A stretch of DNA of 64,000 bases from Rhizobium gallicum bv. gallicum R602sp (GTDB lineage: Bacteria > Pseudomonadota > Alphaproteobacteria > Rhizobiales > Rhizobiaceae): positions 2,485,501 through 2,549,500 of the forward strand of contig NZ_CP006877.1 of NCBI RefSeq assembly GCF_000816845.1. The letters are read 5' to 3'. The position numbers and the translations under genes are program-made. Of this stretch, positions 34,860 through 44,100 are shown in pieces. The notes under the pieces were generated by a model. That model was given only the letters and a program-made list of their open reading frames with translations. It searched no databases and was not told the origin of the DNA. How positions within the stretch are numbered: position 1 is the stretch's first letter; the number at the start of each line of letters is the position of its first letter.

Positions 34860-36407
34860 TTACGCTTCGCCAACGGCCCTTTCGGCGGCCGCGATTTCAG
34901 CCTGGCGCTTGGCGACTTCTTCGCCGATCGGCGGGCCCTTGAAGCGGCGCTTTTCGAAGCCGTACCAGACGACGCCAGTCACAACAAGGAAGCCGACGGT
35001 GATGTAGAGCGCCCAGTCATTCGGCGGCTGGATGCCGAGAATGAAAATAAGCACCATTGCAATGATCGAGAGCACGGCAAAGAGCTTGAACATCCCCTCG
35101 CCGAGGTTCCACGGCCCCATCTTGTCCCACTTCGACGTACCCCAGGCCAAGAGGCCGAGCGTGATCGGGATCGCGAAGGAGAAGAAGAGGAAGATGACGG
35201 TGCACGAAACGACGATGGTATAGACCGGCGTTTCGCCGATCGAAACCAGCGACGAACCCCACACGAAGAGGACGGCGAGGATAGAACCCGTCCAGATCGC
35301 GGCAACCGGCGTGCGGTGCTTCGGGCTGACCTTCGACAGTGCCTTGGATGCAGGCAGACCGCCGTCACGCGAGAAGGCGAAGATCATGCGGGAAACCGAG
35401 GTGACGGTTGCGAGGCCGCACAGCCATTGGCTGACCAGAATGGCAAGATACAGGATGTCCTTGACGATCAGGTTCACCTGGCTGTCCATCGCCCAGAAGA
35501 ACACGTTCCAGCCCTGCTTGGCAGCTTCGTCCATGCTGGGCAGCATCAGCACGAATGCGCAAAGCATGATGTAGCCGAAGAGCGCCGACCAGAGCACGGA
35601 GGAGATCATGCCGCGCGGCACGGAGCTAGCCGCTTTTACGGTCTCTTCCGACGTATGCGCCGACGCGTCATAGCCGGTGATCGTGTAGATCGGCAGCAGG
35701 AGGCCGAGCAGGAACGCCCAGGTACCGGACGTGGCAGGCCAGACATTGCCTCCAGTTTCGCCCGAATAGTTGGCGAAGGTGAAGAGGCGGCCGAACTCGT
35801 AGGACGGAGCAGCGATCAGGCAAACCGCGGCAAGCGCGATCGCCGTCGCGAAAATCAGGTAGCCAGAGAAGTCCGTGAGCTTGGCGGTCAGGCCGATGCC
35901 CATATGGTTCACGAGCGCCTGCGCACCGGTGATGATGATCAGGAAGACGATGCGAACGAATGTCGTGTCCGTCAGCCCGAGATAGCTCGTGCCGAAGGAG
36001 CCCATGAAGAAGTAGTAGGTACCGACGTTGATGGCACCGAGCACCGTCACGAGGCCGAGCAGGTTGAACCATGCGGTCAGCCAGCCGGTGAAGCGGTTGC
36101 CGAGGATGGAACCCCAGTGGTAGAGGCCGCCCGCGGTCGGATAGGCGGAGCTGATCTGCGCCATCGCAACGGCGAAGACGAGCGAAATGAAGCAGCCGAG
36201 TGGCCAGCCGATGCCGATCGCAGCACCACCCGCGCCGGCAGTCGCCTGCGCCAGCGAGTTGATGCCGCCGGAAAGGATGCAGATGATCGAGAAGGAGACG
36301 GCAAAGTTCGAGAACGAGCTCATCCGCCTTTCCAGTTCCTGGGCATAGCCCATCGAATGCAGGATGCTCATATCCTGCTTCTTATCAAGTTCGGTATAGT
36401 CCGACAT
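34860..36407 (-). CDS. APC superfamily amino acid/amine permease
   Basis: A 515-residue integral membrane protein with about twelve transmembrane segments. It belongs to the APC amino acid/choline-type transporters, shown by the N-terminal SFSNFAVSFSIICILSGGINS, AMAQISSAYPTAGGLYHW and TSEETVKAASSVPRGM motifs. The start at 36407 follows GGGGGAAG. It probably brings in the amine that the downstream gamma-glutamyl ligase uses. It lies between the N-formylglutamate amidohydrolase-like gene and the ligase on the same strand. Confidence 0.91.
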   Translation of the reverse strand: MSDYTELDKKQDMSILHSMGYAQELERRMSSFSNFAVSFSIICILSGGINSLAQATAGAGGAAIGIGWPLGCFISLVFAVAMAQISSAYPTAGGLYHWGSILGNRFTGWLTAWFNLLGLVTVLGAINVGTYYFFMGSFGTSYLGLTDTTFVRIVFLIIITGAQALVNHMGIGLTAKLTDFSGYLIFATAIALAAVCLIAAPSYEFGRLFTFANYSGETGGNVWPATSGTWAFLLGLLLPIYTITGYDASAHTSEETVKAASSVPRGMISSVLWSALFGYIMLCAFVLMLPSMDEAAKQGWNVFFWAMDSQVNLIVKDILYLAILVSQWLCGLATVTSVSRMIFAFSRDGGLPASKALSKVSPKHRTPVAAIWTGSILAVLFVWGSSLVSIGETPVYTIVVSCTVIFLFFSFAIPITLGLLAWGTSKWDKMGPWNLGEGMFKLFAVLSIIAMVLIFILGIQPPNDWALYITVGFLVVTGVVWYGFEKRRFKGPPIGEEVAKRQAEIAAAERAVGEA

Positions 36408-36530
36408 GACTTCCCCCTGTTTGACGATCGGCAGCGGAATTGCCGCAGATCCAGTGCCAAAGCTGCCCGCGGCTTTCGCCATACGGACAGATCGCAGTTA
36501 GACTGCTCCCTGGGGTCTTTTCTTTTATGG

Positions 36531-37298
36531 TCAGGCTTCCAGGCCTTGCTGGAGGAGCCCTGTCAGATAGTCGGCCATGACCCCTTGGCCGGCATCGTCG
36601 CTGATGAGGTCGTTGCGGATCTCGATCATTACATTGCGGAGCCCGTTCGACAGCCCGTGCAGGATCAGCGTGTGCGTCACGCCGTCCTCAGGGCCATAGG
36701 GCTCGTTGCGTTCGGTTTTGTAGAGCGGCGCGTCAGCCGCCCCTGCCAACATGCTGTCTGCCAGGCGGCTGTCGGCATCGTGCAGGATGCCGAGCTCGAC
36801 GTCACGCGCCTTGCCATTATAGACCGGCGTGAAACTGTGAACAGTGACGATGACCGTCTCCTGCCCCTGCCCCTGACGGTTCTTGATGAGACGGCTTACT
36901 GCATCGTGGAAAGGAAGATACAGCGCTTCGGTACGGGCCTGCCGCTCCTTTGCGCTTAGATTCTGATTGCCGGGGATGGCATAGATTTCGCTCTTTTCGG
37001 GCATTGCGCCAGGCGAGTGCGGCGGGCGGTTGCAGTCGTAGATCAGGCGAGAGAAGCGCTGAAAGACGAGTGTTGCGTCAAGCGTCGTCGAGATGCCGCG
37101 TGCAACGGCCAAAGCGCCTGGATCCCAGGCGATGTGGCTATTCAACGCTTTCTCGGAAAGGCCGAGATTACCGAACTGCTCGGGTAACGCTCGCGAGGCG
37201 TGTTCGCAAATGACGAGCACCGCGCTCTTGCCGTGCGGCCGCTCTATGCCGACGCAGTCCCCATCCGCTTCGCTGAGAATCTTGAGCTGAGTGAGCAC
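36531..37298 (-). CDS. N-formylglutamate amidohydrolase-like protein
   Basis: About 255 residues from the GTG at 37298. The FGase family is recognised from VLVICEHASRALPE, the NRPPHSPGAMPEKSEIYAIPGN block, VTVHSFTPVYNGKARDVELGIL and the MIEIRNDLI near the end. Metal-dependent members cleave N-formylglutamate in histidine catabolism, but no hut genes are here. In this context a hydrolysis of a glutamyl amide is an attractive alternative. The start is uncertain: the frame is open a further 85 codons through the divergent promoter, and no candidate has a strong ribosome binding site. Confidence 0.82.
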   Translation of the reverse strand: MLTQLKILSEADGDCVGIERPHGKSAVLVICEHASRALPEQFGNLGLSEKALNSHIAWDPGALAVARGISTTLDATLVFQRFSRLIYDCNRPPHSPGAMPEKSEIYAIPGNQNLSAKERQARTEALYLPFHDAVSRLIKNRQGQGQETVIVTVHSFTPVYNGKARDVELGILHDADSRLADSMLAGAADAPLYKTERNEPYGPEDGVTHTLILHGLSNGLRNVMIEIRNDLISDDAGQGVMADYLTGLLQQGLEA

Positions 37299-37402
37299 CT
37301 GGCCGCGCTGCCCTTCCCTTAATAAAATCTTTACAAGAAAAGAATTCTTCAGTCTTCGGGCGGTGTCAAGCGCGCTCTGAAAATTTCTTTTCATGACAGT
37401 GG

Positions 37403-37431
37403 TTGACATGGATTGTGACAGCGTTGTTAAC
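37403..37431 (+). promoter_or_regulatory. Possible sigma-70 promoter of the rpiR-type gene
   Basis: TTGACA at 37403-37408 is followed after 17 bases by GTTAAC (or after 18 by TTAACT). It lies about 50-75 bases before the regulator start. The -35 is perfect but the -10 is poor, so this is a weak suggestion. Confidence 0.3.
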
Positions 37432-37478
37432 TTTGAGTGGGAAAGTGGCACAAGACCAATCCCGGGGAGCAAGATCGC

Positions 37479-38351
37479 GTGAGCGCTGCGTCGAAGACGG
37501 TTTCGGACGTCATCCATTCGCATTTCGAAGCGCTGACGCGCGCCGAGAAGCAATTGGCAGAGAGTCTGCTGGACAACTATCCCGTTTCAGGGCTGGGCAG
37601 CATCACCACGATTGCCGAAAACGCCGGTGTCTCGACGCCCACCGTCGTCCGCATGGTCCAGAAACTCGGCTTCAAGGGTTACCCGGATTTCCAGGCGCAT
37701 CTGCATCAGGAGGTCGAAGCGACGATCTCCAATCCGATCGCCAAGCATGACCGGTGGGCTTCCAATGCTCCGGGCACCCACATCCTCAATCGTTTTGCCG
37801 ATGCCATCATCGGCAATCTGCGCCAAACGCTGAGCGATCTCGACACCGCGACCTTCAACAGCGCCGCTGCCCTGCTTTCGGATCGCAAGCGCGGCCTTTA
37901 TTTCGTCGGCGGTCGCATCACGGGCGCGCTTGCCGAATACTTCTTCACCCACATGCAGGTCATCCGGCCGAATACTGCCCTCTTGTCGTCCAACTCGTCG
38001 AGCTGGCCGCAGTATGTTCTCAACATGAACGCCGGCGATCTGCTGATCATCTTCGACATCCGCCGCTATGAGCAGGAGATGGTAAGCCTTGCCCAGGCGG
38101 CCCGCATGCGCGGCGCCGAAATCATCGTCTTCACGGACCAATGGGGATCGCCGGCGGCAAAGCTTGCGAGACACGCCTTCCGCGTCCAGATCGAGGCACC
38201 GTCGGCTTGGGATTCTTCGGTGGTCACGCTCTTTATCGTCGAAGCGCTCATCGAAGCGGTCCAGAATACCACCTGGGACGAGACGAAAGAGCGCATGAAA
38301 ACACTGGAGGGCCTGTTCGAACAGACCAAGCTCTTCCGAAAACCCGGCTAG
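37479..38351 (+). CDS. MurR/RpiR family transcriptional regulator
   Basis: A 290-residue regulator with an N-terminal HTH_6 domain (about residues 5-80, recognition region ITTIAENAGVSTPTVVRMVQKLGFKGYPDF) and a C-terminal SIS domain (about 110-260) that senses a sugar phosphate or other phosphorylated ligand. I choose the GTG at 37479 because GGGGAG lies ten bases upstream. The frame extends 14 codons further to another GTG. It is divergent from the five-gene amine-catabolism set and upstream of an ABC importer, so it could control both. Confidence 0.9.
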   Translation: MSAASKTVSDVIHSHFEALTRAEKQLAESLLDNYPVSGLGSITTIAENAGVSTPTVVRMVQKLGFKGYPDFQAHLHQEVEATISNPIAKHDRWASNAPGTHILNRFADAIIGNLRQTLSDLDTATFNSAAALLSDRKRGLYFVGGRITGALAEYFFTHMQVIRPNTALLSSNSSSWPQYVLNMNAGDLLIIFDIRRYEQEMVSLAQAARMRGAEIIVFTDQWGSPAAKLARHAFRVQIEAPSAWDSSVVTLFIVEALIEAVQNTTWDETKERMKTLEGLFEQTKLFRKPG

Positions 38352-38541
38352 GAGGAGAGGCAGGAACGAACAAAAACAATGAGGCTGCGTGAAGGAAATA
38401 GAACTGCCCGTCGCAGACGAAACAGAGTTCGAAAAATACTGGAAATCATAAGAAAAACGAACGTCACGCGACCGTCATACAAGATTCATGCAACGCCAGT
38501 AACAGCATCGCCAGACCACTGAAAACCGAAGGAGAACAACA

Positions 38542-39645
38542 GTGATCTCTAACATTTCTCGACTGCTCTCGCTTTCTACTGCGATCGTCGTAGCTTCGAC
38601 TGCGATTGCCGCAGCAGAACCGAGCGCCGAACTCATCGCTGCCGCCAAGAAGGAAGGTACGCTGACGACCATCGCTCTCCCGCACAACTGGTGCGGCTAC
38701 GGCGACGTCATTGCCGGCTTCAAGGCCAAGTATGGCATCGAAGTCAACGAACTGAACCCGGACGCAGGTTCGGGCGACGAAATCGAAGCAATCAAGGCCA
38801 ACAAGGGCAACACCGGTCCGCAGGCTCCGGACGTCATCGACGTCGGTCTCTCCTTCGGCCCCTCGGCCAAGGCTGAAGGCCTCATCCAGCCCTACAAGGT
38901 CTCCACCTGGGATTCCATTCCTGACTCTGCCAAGGACGCCGACGGCTTCTGGTACGGCGATTACTACGGCGTTCTTTCGTTCGTCGTAAACACCGACATC
39001 GTCAAGAACGTCCCGAAGGATTGGGCCGACCTGAAGAAGTCCGAGTATGCCAACGCCGTTTCGCTCGCTGGCGATCCGCGCGCTTCCAACCAGGCTGTTC
39101 AAGCCGTCTACGCCGCTGGTCTTGCAGCGGGCGAAAAGGATGCCACGAAGGCTGGCGAAGCAGGTCTTGCTTACTTCGCAGAGCTCAACAAGGCCGGCAA
39201 CCTCGTTCCGGTCATCGGCAAGTCCGCGTCGCTTGCTCAGGGTTCCACCCCGATCGTCGTCGCCTGGGACTATAACGGCCTCTCCTGGCGCGACAGCCTC
39301 AACGGCAACCCGCCGGTTGAAGTCGTCGTTCCGGCATCAGGCGTCGTTGCCGGTGTCTACGTTCAGGCGATCTCCGCCTTTGCTCCGCACCCGAATGCTG
39401 CCAAGCTCTGGATGGAATACCTCTATTCCGACGAAGGTCAGCTCGGCTGGCTGAAGGGCTACTGCCACCCGATCCGCTTCAACGACCTTGCCCAGAAGGG
39501 CCTGATTCCGAAGGAACTGCTCGACAAGCTGCCGCCGCCTGAAGGCTATGCCAAGGCTATCTTCCCGACGCTCGACGAGCAGGCCGCAGGCAAGACCGCC
39601 ATCACCACCAAGTGGGACAGCGTTGTCGGCGCCAACGTTCAGTAA
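38542..39645 (+). CDS. ABC transporter periplasmic substrate-binding protein (spermidine/iron type family)
   Basis: A 367-residue periplasmic protein with a signal peptide cleaved near AIAAAEP (residues 20-27). It belongs to extracellular solute-binding family 1/6, as seen in KEGTLTTIALPHNWCGYGDVIAGFKAKYGI and DGFWYGDYYGVLSFVVNTDIV. Relatives bind polyamines, iron, thiamine or phosphonate compounds, and the ligand is unknown here. The GTG start has AAGGAG upstream. It leads a four-gene importer, and a strong hairpin follows the gene. A cysteine pair in the mature protein (NWCGYG and KGYCHP) may form a disulfide. Confidence 0.9.
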   Translation: MISNISRLLSLSTAIVVASTAIAAAEPSAELIAAAKKEGTLTTIALPHNWCGYGDVIAGFKAKYGIEVNELNPDAGSGDEIEAIKANKGNTGPQAPDVIDVGLSFGPSAKAEGLIQPYKVSTWDSIPDSAKDADGFWYGDYYGVLSFVVNTDIVKNVPKDWADLKKSEYANAVSLAGDPRASNQAVQAVYAAGLAAGEKDATKAGEAGLAYFAELNKAGNLVPVIGKSASLAQGSTPIVVAWDYNGLSWRDSLNGNPPVEVVVPASGVVAGVYVQAISAFAPHPNAAKLWMEYLYSDEGQLGWLKGYCHPIRFNDLAQKGLIPKELLDKLPPPEGYAKAIFPTLDEQAAGKTAITTKWDSVVGANVQ

Positions 39646-39658
39646 GCCCTGACATCCG

Positions 39659-39690
39659 GCCTCCCCGCCCTTAGCGGGGAGGCATTTTCT
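39659..39690 (+). terminator. Intercistronic hairpin after the binding-protein gene
   Basis: GCCTCCCCGC-CCTTA-GCGGGGAGGC is a 10-bp GC-rich stem followed by ATTTTCTTTC, 14 bases after the binding-protein stop and 31 before the first permease start. It would act as a partial terminator or mRNA 3' protector, giving more binding protein than membrane subunits. Confidence 0.88.
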
Positions 39691-39720
39691 TTCACTCCGA
39701 CGCCCCCGGATGAGCTTCGC

Positions 39721-40614
39721 ATGAGCACCGTTTCAACGCCTATGGCGAGCACTGCCCCCCTGATCAATAAGGATCGCGTGATCGACTGGCTGGGTATCGC
39801 GCCCTTCGTCATCTTCGCCTTGCTGTTTCTGATCATCCCCACGCTTTATCTCGTCGTCGGCGCCTTCCTCACGCCGGAAGGCAAATTCACGTTCAAGAAC
39901 ATCGGCGATCTCTTCACGCCGTCGATCATCAGCGCCTATTGGATCAGCATCCGCGTATCGGTGGCTTCCGCCCTCGGCGGTGCGCTGATCGGCTTCTTTC
40001 TCGCCTGGGCAGTCGTCCTCGGCGGCCTGCCCTCCTCTGTCCGCTCGACGCTTTTGACCTTCTCCGGCGTCGCATCGAACTTCGCCGGCGTGCCGCTTGC
40101 CTTCTCGTTCCTGGCAACGCTCGGCCGCACCGGCCTCGTCACCATCTTCCTGCGCGACTGGTTCGGCTTCAATCTCTACGGCACCGGATTCAACCTTTTA
40201 TCCTTCTTCGGCCTCACCATCACCTACATGTACTTCCAGATCCCTCTGATGGTGCTGATCCTGACGCCGGCGCTCGACGGCATGAAGAAGGAATGGCGCG
40301 AGGCCGCTGAAATCCTCGGCGCCACGAACCGCCAGTACTGGATGATGGTCGCGCTGCCGATCCTCTGGCCGAGCCTGCTCGGCACGACGCTGCTGCTGTT
40401 TGCAAACGCCTTCGGCGCCATCGCCACAGCCTATGCGCTGACTGGAAGCTCCCTGAACATCGTTCCGATCCTGCTTTACGCGCAGATCCGCGGCGATGTT
40501 CTTCACAACCCGAACCTCGGCTACGCGATCGCGCTCGGCATGATCGTCATTACCGGCGTCTCCAACGTCCTTTACCTGATGCTGCGCATGCGCGCCGAAC
40601 GGTGGCAGAAATGA
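39721..40614 (+). CDS. ABC transporter permease, subunit 1
   Basis: A 297-residue membrane protein with about six transmembrane segments. A BPD_transp_1 domain carries the EAA loop EWREAAEILGATNRQYWMMVALPILWPSLLG that contacts the ATPase. It is the first of two permeases in the importer led by the binding protein at 38542. Its stop overlaps the start of the second permease (ATGA), showing translational coupling. Substrate as for the binding protein, unknown, perhaps a polyamine-like compound. Confidence 0.9.
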   Translation: MSTVSTPMASTAPLINKDRVIDWLGIAPFVIFALLFLIIPTLYLVVGAFLTPEGKFTFKNIGDLFTPSIISAYWISIRVSVASALGGALIGFFLAWAVVLGGLPSSVRSTLLTFSGVASNFAGVPLAFSFLATLGRTGLVTIFLRDWFGFNLYGTGFNLLSFFGLTITYMYFQIPLMVLILTPALDGMKKEWREAAEILGATNRQYWMMVALPILWPSLLGTTLLLFANAFGAIATAYALTGSSLNIVPILLYAQIRGDVLHNPNLGYAIALGMIVITGVSNVLYLMLRMRAERWQK

Positions 40615-41396
40615 AAGCTCAACGTCTTGGCGCCTGGATCGCCATCTTTCTGGGTGCGTCCTATTTCATCATTCCGCTGATCGGCACCATCGAGTTTTCG
40701 CTGCGCATGCGCCGCGGCGTATACAGCTTCGATGCCTATCAGTCGGTCTTTTCGGACATCCAGTTCCGCGAGACCTTCGGCTATTCCATGCTGATGGCCC
40801 TTTTGACAATCGTCTTCGGCATGCTGCTCGTCGTGCCGACGGCCTATTGGGTTCGCCTGCGCCTGCCACAGATGCGCCCGATCGTGGAATTCGTGACGCT
40901 GCTCCCGCTCGTTATCCCGGCGATCGTCATCGTCTTCGGCTATTTGCGCATGTACAATTCATCGTCGGTCCTGCCATTGACGGGTTCTACGACCGGTACG
41001 AACATCCTGCTCGTCTGCTCCTACATCACGCTGTCGCTGCCCTACATGTATCGCGCGGTCGATACCGCCATGCGCGCCATCGACGTCCGCACACTGACAG
41101 AGGCGGCCGAAAGCCTCGGTGCCAGCTGGCCGACCATCATGTTCCGCTGCATCTTCCCGAACGTCATGAGCGGCGTGTTGTCCGGCGCCTTCATCACGCT
41201 GGCGATCGTCATGGGCGAATTCACGATGGCTGCCCTCCTCAACCGGCCGGCCTTCGGGCCTTATCTGCAGCTCGTCGGCGCCAACAAGGCGTACGAGCCG
41301 TCGGCGCTCGCCGTCATTGCCTTCTCGATCACATGGCTCTGCATGGGTCTGCTCAATCTCATCTCCCGCTTTCAAAAATCCGCCCCCGCAAGGTAA
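40611..41396 (+). CDS. ABC transporter permease, subunit 2
   Basis: A 261-residue permease with six predicted transmembrane segments. The EAA-type motif is TLTEAAESLGASWPTIMFRCIFPNVMSGVLSG. The ATG at 40611 overlaps the stop of the first permease and is preferred to the in-frame GTG at 40602. It heterodimerises with subunit 1. Six bases separate it from the ATPase gene, so the unit is one operon. Confidence 0.9.
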   Translation: MKAQRLGAWIAIFLGASYFIIPLIGTIEFSLRMRRGVYSFDAYQSVFSDIQFRETFGYSMLMALLTIVFGMLLVVPTAYWVRLRLPQMRPIVEFVTLLPLVIPAIVIVFGYLRMYNSSSVLPLTGSTTGTNILLVCSYITLSLPYMYRAVDTAMRAIDVRTLTEAAESLGASWPTIMFRCIFPNVMSGVLSGAFITLAIVMGEFTMAALLNRPAFGPYLQLVGANKAYEPSALAVIAFSITWLCMGLLNLISRFQKSAPAR

Positions 41397-41402
41397 CTGG
41401 CC

Positions 41403-42464
41403 ATGTCATTCCTCACGCTGACCAATCTTCAGAAGTCCTTCGGCCAGGTTCAGGTCGTCCATAATTTCAACATGAGCATCGAGAAGGGAGAATTCGTCTC
41501 CTTCCTGGGGCCGTCTGGCTGCGGCAAGACTACGGTGCTGCGCATGATCGCCGGCTTCGAAACGCCGACCGGCGGCAGCCTCTTCATCAACGGCAAGGAT
41601 CAGCGCCCGCTGAAGCCGAACCAGCGCAACATCGGCATGGTTTTCCAGGCTTACGCGCTGTTCCCGAACATGAACGTGCACGACAACGTCGCCTTCGGTC
41701 TCAAGGTTGCAGGCATGCCGAAGGCCGACATCGATGCGCGCGTGAAGGAAATGTTGGGCCTCATCCGCCTCGACCATCTCGCTGATCGCTTCCCCTACCA
41801 GATGTCCGGCGGCCAGCAGCAGCGCGTGGCGCTTGCCCGCGCGCTTGCCGTCAAGCCGCAGGTTCTGCTGCTCGACGAACCGCTCTCCGCGCTCGATGCG
41901 AAGATCCGCGTGTCGCTGCGCGAAGAGATCCGCCTCATCCAGCAGAAGCTCGGCATCACCACCATCTTTGTGACGCACGACCAGGAAGAGGCGCTCTCGA
42001 TCTCCGACCGCATCGTCGTCATGAACGGCGGCAAGGCGGATCAGATCGGCACGCCCTTCGAGGTCTACAACACGCCCGCAACCCGTTTCGTCGCTTCTTT
42101 CGTCGGCACGCTGAACATGATCGAGGCAAAGGTCGTCGATCCGGCGGCAAACCGCATCCAGATCGGGGACCAGGGCGTGACGCTCAAGCAGTCGCTCGCA
42201 GCCTACAAGGCGGGCGATACCGTCTCGCTGGCGCTCCGTCCGGAAGCGGGCTCGCTTTCCGACAGCGTCAAGAGCGATACGGCGCTGACCGGTCAGGTCA
42301 CCTCCGCCCACTTCCTTGGCTCCGTCATCCGCACCCGCATGAATGTCGGCGGCAACGTCATTTCCTTCGACATGTTCAACAGCCCGGGCGTCACCCCGCC
42401 GCAGGCAGGCGAAACCGTCACGCTCCGCTTCATGGCCGCCGACCTGCTCGTCGTCCGCGATTGA
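41403..42464 (+). CDS. ABC transporter ATP-binding protein (PotA/UgpC-like)
   Basis: A 353-residue ATPase. Walker A is GPSGCGKTT, the signature is MSGGQQQRVALARAL and Walker B is VLLLDEPLSALDAK, followed by the H-loop VTHDQEEAL. A TOBE domain covers about residues 285-350. It energises the importer encoded just upstream. The TOBE domain and the paired permeases place it in the polyamine/iron/sulfate-type importers. Confidence 0.94.
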   Translation: MSFLTLTNLQKSFGQVQVVHNFNMSIEKGEFVSFLGPSGCGKTTVLRMIAGFETPTGGSLFINGKDQRPLKPNQRNIGMVFQAYALFPNMNVHDNVAFGLKVAGMPKADIDARVKEMLGLIRLDHLADRFPYQMSGGQQQRVALARALAVKPQVLLLDEPLSALDAKIRVSLREEIRLIQQKLGITTIFVTHDQEEALSISDRIVVMNGGKADQIGTPFEVYNTPATRFVASFVGTLNMIEAKVVDPAANRIQIGDQGVTLKQSLAAYKAGDTVSLALRPEAGSLSDSVKSDTALTGQVTSAHFLGSVIRTRMNVGGNVISFDMFNSPGVTPPQAGETVTLRFMAADLLVVRD

Positions 42465-42542
42465 TTTGCGCGGGCCGAAGGTCGCTCGGCGAAGGCTCGA
42501 CTGGCTGTTTCGGTGTATTCCGCGTGATGCTATGTTGGCGAC

Positions 42543-43943
42543 ATGACCCGCGACGCTGCCATAGCCAAAGCAGAGGCTTACTTCGATTCCGGCGCCTTTC
42601 GGGAGGATTTGGCACGTCGAGTGGGGATGCCGACCGAGAGTCAGAATCCCGACCGTGCGCCGGTGCTCAGAGAATATCTAGAGGCGGAGATAAAGCCGTC
42701 TTTTGAGGCCCTTGGTTTTGTCTGCCACACACTATCCGCGCGCAACTGGCCATTTCTTTTTGCAGAGCGCATCGAAGATCCAACGCGACCGACGGTGCTT
42801 GGCTACGGCCACGGTGACGTGATACGCGGGCTTGATGATGCGTGGGACGATGGCCTCTCGCCTTGGAAGATGACCGAACGCGTCGGCAGGTGGTACGGAC
42901 GCGGCGTCGCTGATAACAAGGGGCAGCATTCGATCAACATCGGTGCTCTCCGGGCCGTGTTGGAGACGCGTGGCAAGCTCGGCTTCAATGCCAAGTATCT
43001 GATTGAGATGGGCGAGGAGAGAATATCGCCTGGCCTGCGCGAACTCGCCTCCATCCACAAGGATTTGTTTCGTTCCGACGTTTTGCTTGCCTCGGATGGG
43101 CCTCGGCTGTCGGCTGGAAGGCCGACGGTTTTCCTCGGGTCTCGGGGGGCTATCAGCTTTGACGTCTGGATCGACGCGCGCAAGGGCGGCCATCATTCGG
43201 GGAATTGGGGAGGCCTTCTTTCCGACCCGGCAATCCAACTCGCCCATGCGCTTGCAAGTATATCCGGACCAATGGGGCAAATTCGCATTCCGGAATGGCT
43301 TCCACAGGGGGTTCCCGACAACGTGCGGCGCGTTCTTTCAGATTGCGAGATCGAGAATAATGCGGAAGGCCCGAAGATTGATCCGGACTGGGGCGTGCCC
43401 GGCTTAACGCCTGCAGAAAAGGTATTCGGGTGGTGCTCTTTCGCGGTCTTGGCCTTCGAGGCAGGAAACCCGAAGACACCCGTTAGCGCTATTCCGCCAC
43501 GCGCCTAGGCGCGCTGTCAGCTGCGGTTCGTCGTCGGTGTTGACATACAGGATGTCCTTCCCGCCCTGCGGCACCTCGATCGGCACGCCTTTTCCTACGT
43601 GCAGATCGCTCAGTCGAGCGACGAGGTCTTTCATGCGACACGCCTAGATCCCGAGCATCCTTGGGTTCGTTGGGCGGTGGACTCGATTGTTCGCACGACC
43701 GGGAAGAAGCCGGCCGTCCTGCCAAACCTTGGTGGATCACTGCCAAACGACGTCTTCTCCGATATTCTGGAACTTCCGACGGTATGGGTGCCGCACTCCT
43801 ATCCGGCCTGCTCTCAGCATGCGCCGAACGAACATCTTCCCTTTGCCATCGTCCGCGAAGGTCTTGCGCTGATGGCGGGGCTTTACTGGGACTTGGGCGA
43901 GCCCGGCGTCTTCGGGGAGATTAGAGATGGCTTAGACCACTGA
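42543..43943 (+). pseudogene. M20 family peptidase interrupted by one in-frame amber codon
   Basis: The frame runs from the ATG at 42543 to 43943, 467 codons, and is broken only by TAG at 43506-43508 (codon 322). Both sides are well conserved. Upstream are GYGHGDVI, WYGRGVADNKGQHSINIGA, EMGEERISPGLREL and ASDGPRL with the expected metal ligands. Downstream are [26 protein letters not shown] sequence, [15 protein letters not shown] and [16 protein letters not shown]. The site matches the family IPPRAWAR position, so a Trp codon TGG changed to TAG is the likely event. M20 enzymes are zinc peptidases or deacylases. It follows the importer operon by 78 bases and may have processed its substrate. 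Confidence 0.85.
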
Positions 43944-44100
43944 TTGAGCGCTAACCGATGTTCGCTTCTCCTGCGTTGCGCCTCCTTCATGTCCAAACGC
44001 GTTCAACTATCGTGATGCCGCCATCAAGAAAAAGCGCTTGAACTGACGGGCGCCATGACGCATGCACCGGATATCCCGGTTTATAAAGAAGCGCAGCCTC

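Noticed and set aside
33310..36959. Two long plus-strand frames (472 and 547 codons) opposite the gamma-glutamyl ligase and permease genes
   Set aside because: Both mirror the codon structure of the real minus-strand genes and have no family features.
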